In this document: piece by piece, positions 1 through 7,185 of the stretch
How the letters are laid out: the number at the start of each line of letters is the position of its first letter
How positions within the stretch are numbered: position 1 is the stretch's first letter
Source of the DNA: Bacillota bacterium
Lineage (GTDB): Bacteria; Bacillota; Clostridia; Peptostreptococcales; Anaerovoracaceae
Reading direction: 5' to 3'
NCBI GenBank assembly: GCA_022706625.1
Contig: JAKJCD010000005.1
Location: 4,453 to 32,936, forward strand
DNA length: 28,484 nt
Notes under the pieces: generated by a model
The model's database searches: none
Seen by the model: only the letters and a program-made list of their open reading frames with translations
Told to the model about the DNA's origin: nothing
Made by a program: the position numbers and the translations under genes

Positions 1-864
1 GGCAAAGCGGTTGATCTTATCCTCGATAGACGGGCAATATCTGACTCCAACCCCCTCGATCTTGCCGCTGAAAAGAGCGGACCTTCCGAAATTGCTTCGT
101 ATTACGCTGTGGGTATCTTCGTTGGTATATGTAAGCCAGCAGGATACCTGATCACATTCCAATTCTTCGTTCATAAATGAAAAGGGGACGATTATTTCAT
201 CTCCCGGCTGCTCCGTCATTAAGTCAAAGTTTAATGAGCTTCTTTTTACCCTTGCGGGTGTCCCGGTCTTGAATCTCCGTATCGCTAAACCCTGCTTTTT
301 TAAATATTCGGCCAGCTTCACAGAAGGAGAAAGCCCGTTGGGCCCGCTTTGATAACTGTATTCTCCGATAAAAATACGGCTGTCAAGAAAAGTCCCCGTT
401 GCCAGGATCACTGCCTTTGACCTGTAAATAGCGCCCGTGTTAAGCAAAACCCCTTTTGCCTCACCATCCTCGATGATAAGCTCAATTGCTTCACCTTGCT
501 TTAGGTCAAGATTTTCCTGACTTTCCAGGGCACGCTTCATAACCTGATGATAGCGCATTTTATCTGCCTGTGCCCTGAGAGAATGAACTGCCGGTCCCTT
601 TGATGTATTGAGCATTTTGCTCTGGATAAACGCCTCATCGATAACAAGGCCCATTTGACCTCCAAGTGCATCTATTTCCCGAACAAGATGTCCTTTTCCC
701 GTTCCTCCGATGGACGGATTGCATGCCAACATGGCAATAGCTTCCAGGTTCATCGAAAGGATCAGTGTTCTTTTTCCCATTCGGGCCGAAGCAAGCGCCG
801 CCTCGCAGCCGGCATGGCCGGCCCCTATAACAATTATATCGTATTCGCCCATTAAGTAAGCCAT
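1..864 (-). CDS. mnmG: MnmG (GidA), tRNA uridine-5 carboxymethylaminomethyl modification enzyme, 3'-truncated by window edge
   Basis: FAD-dependent partner of MnmE; together they install the (carboxymethyl)aminomethyl group on wobble U34 of tRNAs. Only the N-terminal 288 codons are in the window; the gene continues past position 1. The translation starts MAYLMGEYDIIVIGAGHAGCE, with the FAD-binding GxGxxG motif (GAGHAG), followed by ACNPSIGGTGKGH, LVREIDALGG and ATGTFLDSRIFIGEYSY, all typical of MnmG. The ATG at 864 has a weak AGG about 10 nt upstream; an in-frame ATG at 852 (MGEYDIIV) is an alternative start. It lies 9 nt downstream of the mnmE stop, so the two are almost certainly co-transcribed, matching their joint function. 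The family is certain; the start is moderately sure. Confidence 0.95.
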   Translation of the reverse strand, partial: MAYLMGEYDIIVIGAGHAGCEAALASARMGKRTLILSMNLEAIAMLACNPSIGGTGKGHLVREIDALGGQMGLVIDEAFIQSKMLNTSKGPAVHSLRAQADKMRYHQVMKRALESQENLDLKQGEAIELIIEDGEAKGVLLNTGAIYRSKAVILATGTFLDSRIFIGEYSYQSGPNGLSPSVKLAEYLKKQGLAIRRFKTGTPARVKRSSLNFDLMTEQPGDEIIVPFSFMNEELECDQVSCWLTYTNEDTHSVIRSNFGRSALFSGKIEGVGVRYCPSIEDKINRFA

Positions 865-873
865 TGCAGCAAC

Positions 874-2253
874 CTATTTCCCCAGGCAAAACCTCTGAAA
901 AACAGCATCGATGATGTCTTCGGATACTGTCTCTCCAATAATATCTCCTAACAACTCCCAGGCATGCCGGACGTCCACCTCAATAAAATCCAGCGCTTCG
1001 AACTGGCAAGCCATAATAATTGCATCAGTTAAATCTTTCCTTGCCATCACCAGCAAGTCTTTATGCCTTGCATTAGTAATAATATCGCTATCGGATTGAA
1101 AAACTGCGCCGCTGTAAATCAGGCTCAGAATGATTTCCTCAAGTTCGCGGATCCCTTTCTCCTCGATGACTGCGGCATCGACAAACTTTGCAAAAGGCAA
1201 AATCTCCTCAAGCTGTACCGGTGCTGCACGTTTTCCCAAATCTGTTTTGTTCAGCATTATTATAACTTTTCGACTGCCGATACTTCCGGCGATCGAAAGG
1301 TCTTCATCAGTCAGCGGCTGACTTCCGTCAACCATAAAGACTATCAGGTCCGCTTTGTCAAATGCCGCACGGCTCCTGGCTATCCCAATTTGTTCTATAG
1401 GATCATCCGTCGGGCGGATCCCTGCCGTATCTGTAAGAAATACCGGAATTCCATCCAGACTGAAGCCTTCCTCTATCGTATCTCGTGTTGTCCCGGGTAT
1501 TTCGGTTACAATAGCTCTTTGCTCCCGTAAAAGCGCATTCAGCAGAGATGATTTTCCTACGTTAGGTCTCCCGACGATAGTAATTCTTAATCCTTCCCGT
1601 ATTATACGCCCCGTATCTGCTGAAGAGATTAACGCATCAAGTTCATCGCCTATTAACGATAGTCTTTCTATCAGCTCCTTATAGGTAAATTCTTCTATAT
1701 CTTCATCAGGATAATCAATATTTACCGCCAATTTTACCAGTATATCCATCAACTGTTTGCGAAGGTCCTTTATCCTTTGCGAAAGCTTTCCTTCAAGTTG
1801 GCTCATCGCTGTATCAAAGCTTCTTTCGGTCTTGGCCCGGATCAGATCAATGACTGCCTCGGCTTGGGAAAGATCTATCCTTCCGTTTAAAAATGCTCTT
1901 TTTGTAAACTCTCCCGGCTCTGCAAGCCGGGCTCCCCGATTCAAAACAAGCGAGAGTATCTTTCTCAAAGAAACCACGCTGCCGTGGCATTGTATCTCAA
2001 CAACATCTTCTTTTGTATAGGTAAAAGGCGACTTTAAAAAAACTGCCATTACCTCATCAACCACGGTTTTATTATACGGGTCTATAATGTGTCCGTAGGT
2101 TAATTGTCTATTTACGATATGCGTTGCGTCTTGTAATGACTTAGGTAAAAACAGGTCATTCAGTATTTGACCGGCTTTCGTGCCGCTGATCCTGACGATC
2201 CCGATACCGCCTTCTCCAAAAGCTGTTGCAATAGCAGCAATTGTGTCTTCCAT
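874..2253 (-). CDS. mnmE: MnmE (TrmE), tRNA-modification GTPase
   Basis: GTPase that works with MnmG on tRNA wobble uridine and uses a formyl-folate-derived one-carbon unit. The protein is 459 aa, the normal length. It has an N-terminal folate-binding TrmE domain (about 1-120), a helical domain interrupted by the G domain, and the C-terminal CLGK (456-459) whose Cys is the family hallmark. G-domain motifs are complete: GRPNVGKS at 228-235, TTRDT at 255-259, DTAG at 275-278 and NKTD at 335-338. The ATG at 2253 is preceded by an AGGCGAG-like site. It is the penultimate gene of the leftward rpmH-to-mnmG series; a terminator-like hairpin separates it from khpB upstream. Confidence 0.97.
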   Translation of the reverse strand: MEDTIAAIATAFGEGGIGIVRISGTKAGQILNDLFLPKSLQDATHIVNRQLTYGHIIDPYNKTVVDEVMAVFLKSPFTYTKEDVVEIQCHGSVVSLRKILSLVLNRGARLAEPGEFTKRAFLNGRIDLSQAEAVIDLIRAKTERSFDTAMSQLEGKLSQRIKDLRKQLMDILVKLAVNIDYPDEDIEEFTYKELIERLSLIGDELDALISSADTGRIIREGLRITIVGRPNVGKSSLLNALLREQRAIVTEIPGTTRDTIEEGFSLDGIPVFLTDTAGIRPTDDPIEQIGIARSRAAFDKADLIVFMVDGSQPLTDEDLSIAGSIGSRKVIIMLNKTDLGKRAAPVQLEEILPFAKFVDAAVIEEKGIRELEEIILSLIYSGAVFQSDSDIITNARHKDLLVMARKDLTDAIIMACQFEALDFIEVDVRHAWELLGDIIGETVSEDIIDAVFQRFCLGK

Positions 2254-2301
2254 TTATTTTCTCGCCTTTTGTTTAAGAAATTTTGCATTATGCCGCCGGT
2301 G

Positions 2302-2336
2302 AAAAACCAGCCAAGGTTTTGCCTTTTGGCTGGTTT
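2302..2336 (-). terminator. Hairpin with short U-run between khpB/jag and mnmE
   Basis: On the minus strand an 11-bp perfect stem (AAACCAGCCAA with TTGGCTGGTTT, arms 2326-2336 and 2304-2314) is followed by a run of five T. It sits just after the khpB stop and before mnmE. The T-run is short, so it may only attenuate read-through into mnmE-mnmG. No clear mnmE promoter was seen in the remaining spacer. Confidence 0.65.
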
Positions 2337-2343
2337 GCAATTA

Positions 2344-3162
2344 CTACTTTCTTTCTATGATGACCCGCCTGTAAGGTTCCTCCCCTTCGCTCCTTGTTGT
2401 GACTCTGGAGTTCTTTTGGAGAGCCGCATGGATGACCTTTCTTTCATAAGGGTTCATTGGTTCCAGTTTCACACTTCTTCCGCTCTTTTGCACTTTATCA
2501 GCCAATCGATAAGCTAACTGCTCCAATGTTTTCTCTCTTTTGGATCGATAATTCTCGGCGTCCACTATCACCCTGAGGTATTTATCTTTGTCCTTATTTG
2601 CGACCAGGCTTGCGAGATACTGTATCGAGTCAAGGGTTTGTCCTCTTTTTCCGATGATAGTTCCCGAATCCGGCCCGGATATTTCAAAGTAAAGACAGCT
2701 ATCATTTGTATATCCCCTGACTGTAAGATCAAGCCCCATACGGGAGGTAACATCTTTTAAAAACTCTAATGCCGGCGCATTATATACCTCCTGAAGATCG
2801 CTAGGTTTCTCACGGATGGCAAGACTGTCGCTTCTGTTTTCTTTAAAACCCTGCTGTCTGTTTTTATTCTTTTTGTTTCTATCTTTCTTTTCTTCAGTTT
2901 GAATTTCTTTTGCCGCATCTTTTTCGGTCTTCGTCAATTCTTTCTGCTCATTGTTTTGCTTTTCATATTTATTCCTGCTGGAAATCTTTTCGGGTTTTTT
3001 TTGTACTCTTACCTTAGCCAGCTTGGAACCTATACCGAAAAAACCTTTTGATGGCTCTTCCAGTACAATGACTTCAACCTGATCTCTCTCTGCTTTCAAA
3101 TCATGAAGGGCCAATCTGACGGCATCTTCCACGTCCTTGCCCCATTTTTCGGAAAAATCCAT
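2344..3162 (-). CDS. khpB: KhpB/Jag (SpoIIIJ-associated), Jag_N-KH-R3H RNA-binding protein
   Basis: Cytoplasmic RNA-binding protein encoded next to YidC in most Bacillota; family members act with KhpA in post-transcriptional control linked to cell elongation. The product is 272 aa. Residues 1-53 match the Jag N-terminal domain (EEPSKGFFGIGSKLAKVRV at 35-53). Residues about 55-120 form a long Lys/Glu/Asn/Gln-rich linker, probably disordered. A KH domain follows with GTIIGKRG (GKRG at 171-174), then a C-terminal R3H domain with R241 and H245 in the Rx3H arrangement. The ATG at 3162 is preceded by GGAGG with 6-nt spacing. It is 22 nt downstream of yidC, clearly in operon. Confidence 0.95.
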   Translation of the reverse strand: MDFSEKWGKDVEDAVRLALHDLKAERDQVEVIVLEEPSKGFFGIGSKLAKVRVQKKPEKISSRNKYEKQNNEQKELTKTEKDAAKEIQTEEKKDRNKKNKNRQQGFKENRSDSLAIREKPSDLQEVYNAPALEFLKDVTSRMGLDLTVRGYTNDSCLYFEISGPDSGTIIGKRGQTLDSIQYLASLVANKDKDKYLRVIVDAENYRSKREKTLEQLAYRLADKVQKSGRSVKLEPMNPYERKVIHAALQKNSRVTTRSEGEEPYRRVIIERK

Positions 3163-3184
3163 CTCATACCTCCATAAACTATAC

Positions 3185-3886
3185 TCAGGCTTTCGAAACC
3201 GCTTCTTGTCTCTTTTTCCATTTATTCATCCCGAGGGTCTGTACTATCATAAACAAAGTACCGATAAACCAATACAGTGTAAGTCCCGATGGAAAGGATC
3301 TTCCCATCCAAACGATCATGATCGGGAAAAAGTATTTCATTATTTTCATCATTGCGTTAGCTCCGCCAATATCGGGAGAAGCCGACATAGCTTGGGTCAT
3401 TGAAAATGAAAAGAATGTTGCTATGCCTGCCAAAACCGGCAATATCCAGGGATCCGGCTGAGAAAGATCCGGAATCCATATAAAGGCTTCATGAACTGCC
3501 ATGATCATCTGAGGGTCATCCATGAATGCTATGGGATTTCTCAGCAATACAAAAAATGCTAAAATTATAGGCATCTGGATCAACATAGGGAGACATCCCC
3601 TCATCGGATTGAACTTCTCTTCCTTATAAAGCTCCATCATCTTCATATTTAGCGTTTCTTTATCGTTGGCATACTTTTTTTGAAGCGCCTGTATTTTTGG
3701 CTGGAATTCTTTCATTTTCATCGAGCTCTTTATCTGCGAAGCATAGAGCGGAAAGAGACAAGCTCTCACAAATAATGTAAAAATGATCAATGTAATACCA
3801 TAGTTATTGATAAAATCATAAAGAAACGATAATAACCAACCCATTGGTTCCGCAATTACAGACATTGCTTTTTCGTATGTGGTCAT
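3185..3886 (-). CDS. yidC: YidC/SpoIIIJ/Oxa1-family membrane protein insertase
   Basis: Inserts and folds membrane proteins, alone or with SecYEG. The protein is 233 aa, a short Gram-positive form without the large extracytoplasmic domain of proteobacterial YidC. Hydrophobic segments lie at about 13-42, 95-118, 147-167 and 186-220. R41 in the first segment (LFVRACLFPLY) matches the conserved groove arginine. The cytoplasmic coiled loop (about 55-90, Lys/Glu/Met-rich) and the RGCLPMLIQMPI stretch are typical. No lipobox cysteine is visible at the N terminus, unlike B. subtilis SpoIIIJ. A GGAGG site precedes the ATG. It is 15 nt downstream of yidD. Confidence 0.96.
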   Translation of the reverse strand: MTTYEKAMSVIAEPMGWLLSFLYDFINNYGITLIIFTLFVRACLFPLYASQIKSSMKMKEFQPKIQALQKKYANDKETLNMKMMELYKEEKFNPMRGCLPMLIQMPIILAFFVLLRNPIAFMDDPQMIMAVHEAFIWIPDLSQPDPWILPVLAGIATFFSFSMTQAMSASPDIGGANAMMKIMKYFFPIMIVWMGRSFPSGLTLYWFIGTLFMIVQTLGMNKWKKRQEAVSKA

Positions 3887-3901
3887 TCGATATCCTCCAG
3901 T

Positions 3902-4111
3902 TCATTTTAAAGGATCATATCCTCCCGGATGGAAAGGGTGACATTTTAAAATCCTTTTGATTCCGAGGAAGCTGCCCTTGACAGCCCCGTATTTTTCAAC
4001 CGCCTGGATAAAATATGCCGAGCAGCTGGGATAAAAACGGCATGTTCTCGGGAAAAGCGGTGAAATAAATCTCTGATATCCCCTGATTAGAAATATGATA
4101 ATTCTCTTCAC
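3902..4111 (-). CDS. yidD: YidD, membrane protein insertion efficiency factor
   Basis: Small 69-aa membrane-associated protein that helps YidC-dependent insertion. The family pattern is clear: GYQRFISPLFPRTCRFYPSC followed by SAYFIQAVEKYG and a C-terminal CHPFHPGGYDP, with three conserved cysteines. The start is a GTG at 4111, with only a weak GGGTGA-like site upstream, which fits translational coupling to rnpA, whose stop is 23 nt away. It lies in the standard rpmH-rnpA-yidD-yidC-jag order. Confidence 0.95.
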   Translation of the reverse strand: MKRIIIFLIRGYQRFISPLFPRTCRFYPSCSAYFIQAVEKYGAVKGSFLGIKRILKCHPFHPGGYDPLK

Positions 4112-4134
4112 TGGTCTTCACCCGGCAGTTATCG

Positions 4135-4479
4135 CTATTCTTCGCCTTCTTTTATCCGCCCTTTTTTCAGCGCAGACTCCATTGCTCTTTCTACATCACG
4201 GCATTTTAAATGAATTATAGTTTTTCTCGCTATGAATAACAAGTCATAACCCGACTTCAAGTTTTTATCCAAACTGCGAAAAGACTCCCTGAGAAGTCTC
4301 CTGGCTTTGTTTCTGTCAACGGCGGTCCCGATTTTTTTACTCGCTAAAAAAGCCCTTCTGTTATAAGAAAGGCCGTTTTTCCTGTAAACCAGTACCAAAC
4401 ATCTTTCTCCTACAGATTTACCTTTGTTGTATAATGCGGAGAAATCCTTCCTGTTCCGCAGCACCTCCGGCTTTAGCAT
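4135..4479 (-). CDS. rnpA: RnpA, protein component of RNase P
   Basis: Basic protein subunit of RNase P, which matures tRNA 5' ends. An ATG at 4500 would give 121 aa, but the ATG at 4479 (protein MLKPEVLRNRKDFSALYNKG, 114 aa) has a strong GGGGAG site with 5-nt spacing and aligns with the family N terminus, so I place the start there. The conserved RNR region reads AVDRNKARRLLRESFR, with the usual F/Y-rich N-terminal cleft (LRNRKDFSALY). It is downstream of rpmH, with a hairpin/U-run between the two. Confidence 0.95.
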   Translation of the reverse strand: MLKPEVLRNRKDFSALYNKGKSVGERCLVLVYRKNGLSYNRRAFLASKKIGTAVDRNKARRLLRESFRSLDKNLKSGYDLLFIARKTIIHLKCRDVERAMESALKKGRIKEGEE

Positions 4480-4518
4480 GTCTTCTCCCCTAGAGAGCAT
4501 AACGGTATATTAGGTGCG

Positions 4519-4543
4519 AAAAAAGACCACATTTGCGGTCTCT
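4519..4543 (-). terminator. Hairpin and U-run overlapping the rpmH stop codon
   Basis: On the minus strand, AGACC pairs with GGTCT (arms 4537-4541 and 4524-4528; weak extension to about 7 bp with A-U and G-U pairs) and is followed by six T. The upstream arm starts within the rpmH stop codon region (4542-4544). It probably acts as a leaky terminator that makes L34 mRNA more abundant than rnpA mRNA. Confidence 0.6.
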
Positions 4544-4676
4544 ATGCTGTAAGAGATTTTCTCCCTCTTAATCTTCTTCTCTTTAAAACATTCCTACCGT
4601 TTTTTGTGCTCATTCTTTTACGAAAACCATGTTCTTTGCTTCTCTGTTTTGTCTTTGGCTGATATGTCCGCTTCAT
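4542..4676 (-). CDS. rpmH: Ribosomal protein bL34
   Basis: A 44-aa ribosomal protein of the large subunit. The translation starts MKRTYQPKTKQRSKEHGFRK and continues with RMSTKNGRNVLKRRRLRGRK and SLTA, an almost perfect match to the L34 consensus. An AGGAGG site lies 9-10 nt before the ATG. Its own consensus promoter lies 95-123 nt upstream. This gene is normally the first of the series running leftward from the origin and is divergent from dnaA. Here it lies downstream of recF on the same strand. Confidence 0.97.
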   Translation of the reverse strand: MKRTYQPKTKQRSKEHGFRKRMSTKNGRNVLKRRRLRGRKSLTA

Positions 4677-4770
4677 GCAGGGTTACACCTCCTCTTATCA
4701 TATATTAGTCTTATTTCTTTTTAGTGGAAGCAGCTGAATTTCACCACTTCTCTTGAACAATTGCCAATTG

Positions 4771-4799
4771 ATTATACATTTAGACCGTTCTGTTGTCAA
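4771..4799 (-). promoter_or_regulatory. Consensus vegetative promoter of rpmH
   Basis: On the minus strand there is a perfect TTGACA (4799-4794), a 17-nt spacer and a perfect TATAAT (4776-4771). The -35 begins 8 nt past the recF stop codon. Both hexamers and the spacer are ideal, as expected for a strong ribosomal-protein promoter. Confidence 0.85.
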
Positions 4800-4806
4800 A
4801 CTTTTT

Positions 4807-5919
4807 TTACTCCTTGATCAGATCTCCGAAACTGTTTGCACTTCCCTTTTCTACAGTAAAAGTCTTTTTCTCCGAAAGCGTTTTGAAAAGAGGCTCCTTT
4901 ATTTCAGCCGTTGTAATAAAAAGCTGAACATTTGACAGTTTATTGATAAGATATTCCTGCCTTTTTTCATCAAGCTCAGAAAGTACATCATCGAGAAGCA
5001 GCACCGGAAATTCATTTTTCTCTTCTTTGATTATGTTAATACCAGCAAGCTTCAAAGAAAGTGCCGCTGTCCTTTGCTGGCCTTGAGATCCGAAGTTACG
5101 GATATCTACGCCGTCCACATTGATTCTGATATCGTCTTTATGGGGTCCCGATCCGGTGCTCCCCTTAAAGAAATCTCTTTTCCTTTCTTCTTTCATCCTA
5201 TCTGCAAAAACCCTTTGTATTTCTTTCCTGTCTTTATGATAAGGTATCGACGCTTCGTAGAATAAATCCAATTCTTCTTTTTCGCCGGTAATTTCTTTAT
5301 GTATATCGCTGCTTTCCTTCTTTATTCTTTCAATATAATGATTCCGTTCTTCTATTATCCTGCTTCCGTACTCCGCCAGTTTATCCTCCCAAACATCCAT
5401 CAGTTCGTCATTGGATATACACTTTTTCAAAAGAGCGTTTCTTTGGAGCAGCACTTTTTTATACCTTGCCAAATTTCCGTAATATACGGGTTTCAACTGA
5501 CAAAGTTCTCTGTCAATGAACCTTCTTCTTCTCTCCGGTTCATCCTTAACGATCTTCATATCCTCTGGAGTAAAGGCAACGATGTAAACATTATCTAAGA
5601 GCTCGCTGCTCTTTTTTGCTTTGATGCCATCTATTATTATACTCTTTCCCTCCCGGGATAAAATGATCTCAATGTTGCTTTCTTTTCCTTCTTTCACGAA
5701 GGTAGTTTTTGCGCTGCAAAATCCTTCTTCAAAACCTATCATATCCGCATCCCGGGCTGTGCGGAAAGACTTTCCGAGACTCATGATGTAAAGACTTTCA
5801 AGAAGGTTGGTTTTCCCCTGGGCATTGTCTCCGGTAATTATATTTACCTTTTGATTGAAGTAAACCGTCTGGTCTTTATAATTTCTGAAATTCCTGAGCT
5901 TTATCTTCGTAAAAAACAT
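4807..5919 (-). CDS. recF: RecF, DNA replication/repair ATPase
   Basis: SMC-like ATPase that loads RecA at single-stranded gaps through the RecFOR pathway. The protein is 370 aa, full length. The N terminus FTKIKLRNFRNYKDQTVYF is typical. The Walker A is GDNAQGKTN (30-38), the signature is FGSQGQQRTAALSLKLA and the Walker B is PVLLLDDVLSELD. The start ATG lies 8 nt after the dnaN stop; its ribosome binding site (AGGTGA) is inside a perfect hairpin that contains the dnaN stop. The small S4-domain gene (yaaA/rlbA) usually found between dnaN and recF is absent. No remB-like gene follows. Confidence 0.97.
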   Translation of the reverse strand: MFFTKIKLRNFRNYKDQTVYFNQKVNIITGDNAQGKTNLLESLYIMSLGKSFRTARDADMIGFEEGFCSAKTTFVKEGKESNIEIILSREGKSIIIDGIKAKKSSELLDNVYIVAFTPEDMKIVKDEPERRRRFIDRELCQLKPVYYGNLARYKKVLLQRNALLKKCISNDELMDVWEDKLAEYGSRIIEERNHYIERIKKESSDIHKEITGEKEELDLFYEASIPYHKDRKEIQRVFADRMKEERKRDFFKGSTGSGPHKDDIRINVDGVDIRNFGSQGQQRTAALSLKLAGINIIKEEKNEFPVLLLDDVLSELDEKRQEYLINKLSNVQLFITTAEIKEPLFKTLSEKKTFTVEKGSANSFGDLIKE

Positions 5920-5922
5920 ATT

Positions 5923-5946
5923 ATCACCTAAAGAGCTTTAGGTGAT
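5923..5946 (-). promoter_or_regulatory. Inverted repeat hiding the recF ribosome binding site (translational coupling hairpin)
   Basis: A perfect 11-bp inverted repeat (ATCACCTAAAG / CTTTAGGTGAT, 2-nt spacer) spans the last dnaN codons, the dnaN TAG stop (5930-5928) and the recF Shine-Dalgarno AGGTGA. In mRNA the SD would be paired until ribosomes reach the dnaN stop. The 2-nt loop means the inner pair or two probably open. Not followed by a U-run, so not a terminator. Confidence 0.65.
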
Positions 5947-7043
5947 ATCCTCACCGGCAGTATTAAATAATCGTACTTCTCTCCCTCGACAGGCTTCACT
6001 ATGCATGGGCTTACATTCGTATTGAACTCCATTATCACTTCTTCATCGGCAACTGCTTTTAAAACATCAAGAATATATTTAGCATTGAAGCCTATCTCTA
6101 AATCGTTTCCTTCTTTTTCGATAAATACCTCTTCTTTTACTTTTCCTTCTTCTGATCTTGATGTAATAATTATCTTATCTCTGATGACAGACAGCTTGAT
6201 CAGGTTGTTTCGTCCTTCCTTTGCAAGCAATGATGCTCTTTCAAGGCAGTCCATCATTTCACTGCGGTTTACCTTCAGCCTGCACTGATGCTCTTTAGGA
6301 AGGATGTCCCTGTATTTAACAAATTCACCTTCCATAATACGCAAAACGATCCTCGCTCCTTCAATTAGAAAAACAGCCTTTTTTTCATCTATTATCATAT
6401 AAACATCTTCGCTTTTTTCTTCTTCACTGAAAATCTTATTTATCTCGTTCAATATCCTTGCTGCAATAATGACGTTGACTCGCTCCTTATTCCTGATGTA
6501 TTCCCTGGTTACGGCCATTCTGAAACCGTCAAGGGCAACCATTACTATCCCTTCTTCATCCATTTCCAGAAGCACACCTACGATTATCCCTTTTGCTTCT
6601 TCAATGCTGGCAGCAAAAGAAGTTCTTTTTATCATTTCTTTAAGTATTTCTCTATCTATCTTAATACCTTTTTCCTCGTTAATAATCCCTATGCTGGGAA
6701 ATTCATCCGCCGATTGACCAACGATATTAAACTCCGAGGCAAGGCATTTTATTGTTACAGAGCCTTCTTCTTCTTCTATTTCTATTTCTTCATTAGGAAG
6801 TCTTTTTATTATATCAATAAAAAGTTTTGCCGATACTACGATAGAGCCTTCTTCCCATACATTGACGGGGATTGTTTTCTCAATGCTAAGATCTAGGTCG
6901 GAAGCCGCAAGCTTTAGGTTACCATCAGAAAATGCTTCTATCAGGATCCCTTTTAATACAGGTATGGTAGTACGTGAGGAAACGGCTTTTGATACAGTAT
7001 TTAAGGCCTTGGATAAAATTTGCTGATTACAGGTAATTTTCAT
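5928..7043 (-). CDS. dnaN: DnaN, DNA polymerase III beta subunit (sliding clamp)
   Basis: Ring-shaped processivity clamp of the replicative polymerase. The 371-aa length is normal. The N terminus MKITCNQQILSKALNTVSKA, the SRTTIPVLKGILIEA stretch, DGFRMAVTREY in the middle domain and the C-terminal end (NTNVSPCIVKPVEGEKYDYLILPVRI) follow the clamp family; the last segment is the one that lines the partner-binding pocket. AGGAGG precedes the ATG. It follows dnaA across a 142-bp spacer with DnaA boxes and the predicted unwinding element. Confidence 0.98.
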   Translation of the reverse strand: MKITCNQQILSKALNTVSKAVSSRTTIPVLKGILIEAFSDGNLKLAASDLDLSIEKTIPVNVWEEGSIVVSAKLFIDIIKRLPNEEIEIEEEEGSVTIKCLASEFNIVGQSADEFPSIGIINEEKGIKIDREILKEMIKRTSFAASIEEAKGIIVGVLLEMDEEGIVMVALDGFRMAVTREYIRNKERVNVIIAARILNEINKIFSEEEKSEDVYMIIDEKKAVFLIEGARIVLRIMEGEFVKYRDILPKEHQCRLKVNRSEMMDCLERASLLAKEGRNNLIKLSVIRDKIIITSRSEEGKVKEEVFIEKEGNDLEIGFNAKYILDVLKAVADEEVIMEFNTNVSPCIVKPVEGEKYDYLILPVRISPKAL

Positions 7044-7049
7044 TGTTGA

Positions 7050-7166
7050 GCCTCCTTTGTTTTATATCTATTTATAGCAGTAACAGCAGTATGTGTTGTG
7101 GATTTGTGGATAACCTCTGTGGAAAAGTGATATCAACAGCAGTTACTATGAAAAGCTTGTGGAAAA
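7050..7166 (-). other. oriC unwinding region: DnaA boxes, DnaA-trio array and AT-rich element between dnaA and dnaN
   Basis: Read on the minus strand from dnaA to dnaN, this holds DnaA-box-like TTTTCCACA (7166-7158), TTTTCCACA (7126-7118), a perfect TTATCCACA (7113-7105) and a weaker AAATCCACA (7105-7097). After a 4-nt gap there are six consecutive trios ATA CTG CTG TTA CTG CTA (7092-7075), then an AT-rich stretch (about 7074-7054). The order box, trios, AT-rich matches the B. subtilis basal unwinding system in the same dnaA-dnaN spacer. The match to the known layout is seen; unwinding is inferred. Confidence 0.75.
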
Positions 7167-7185
7167 GTAGTAAAAACATATAAAC

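Noticed and set aside
1063..1530. 155-codon open frame on the plus strand
   Set aside because: It is fully opposite the well-supported mnmE coding sequence and shows no domain.
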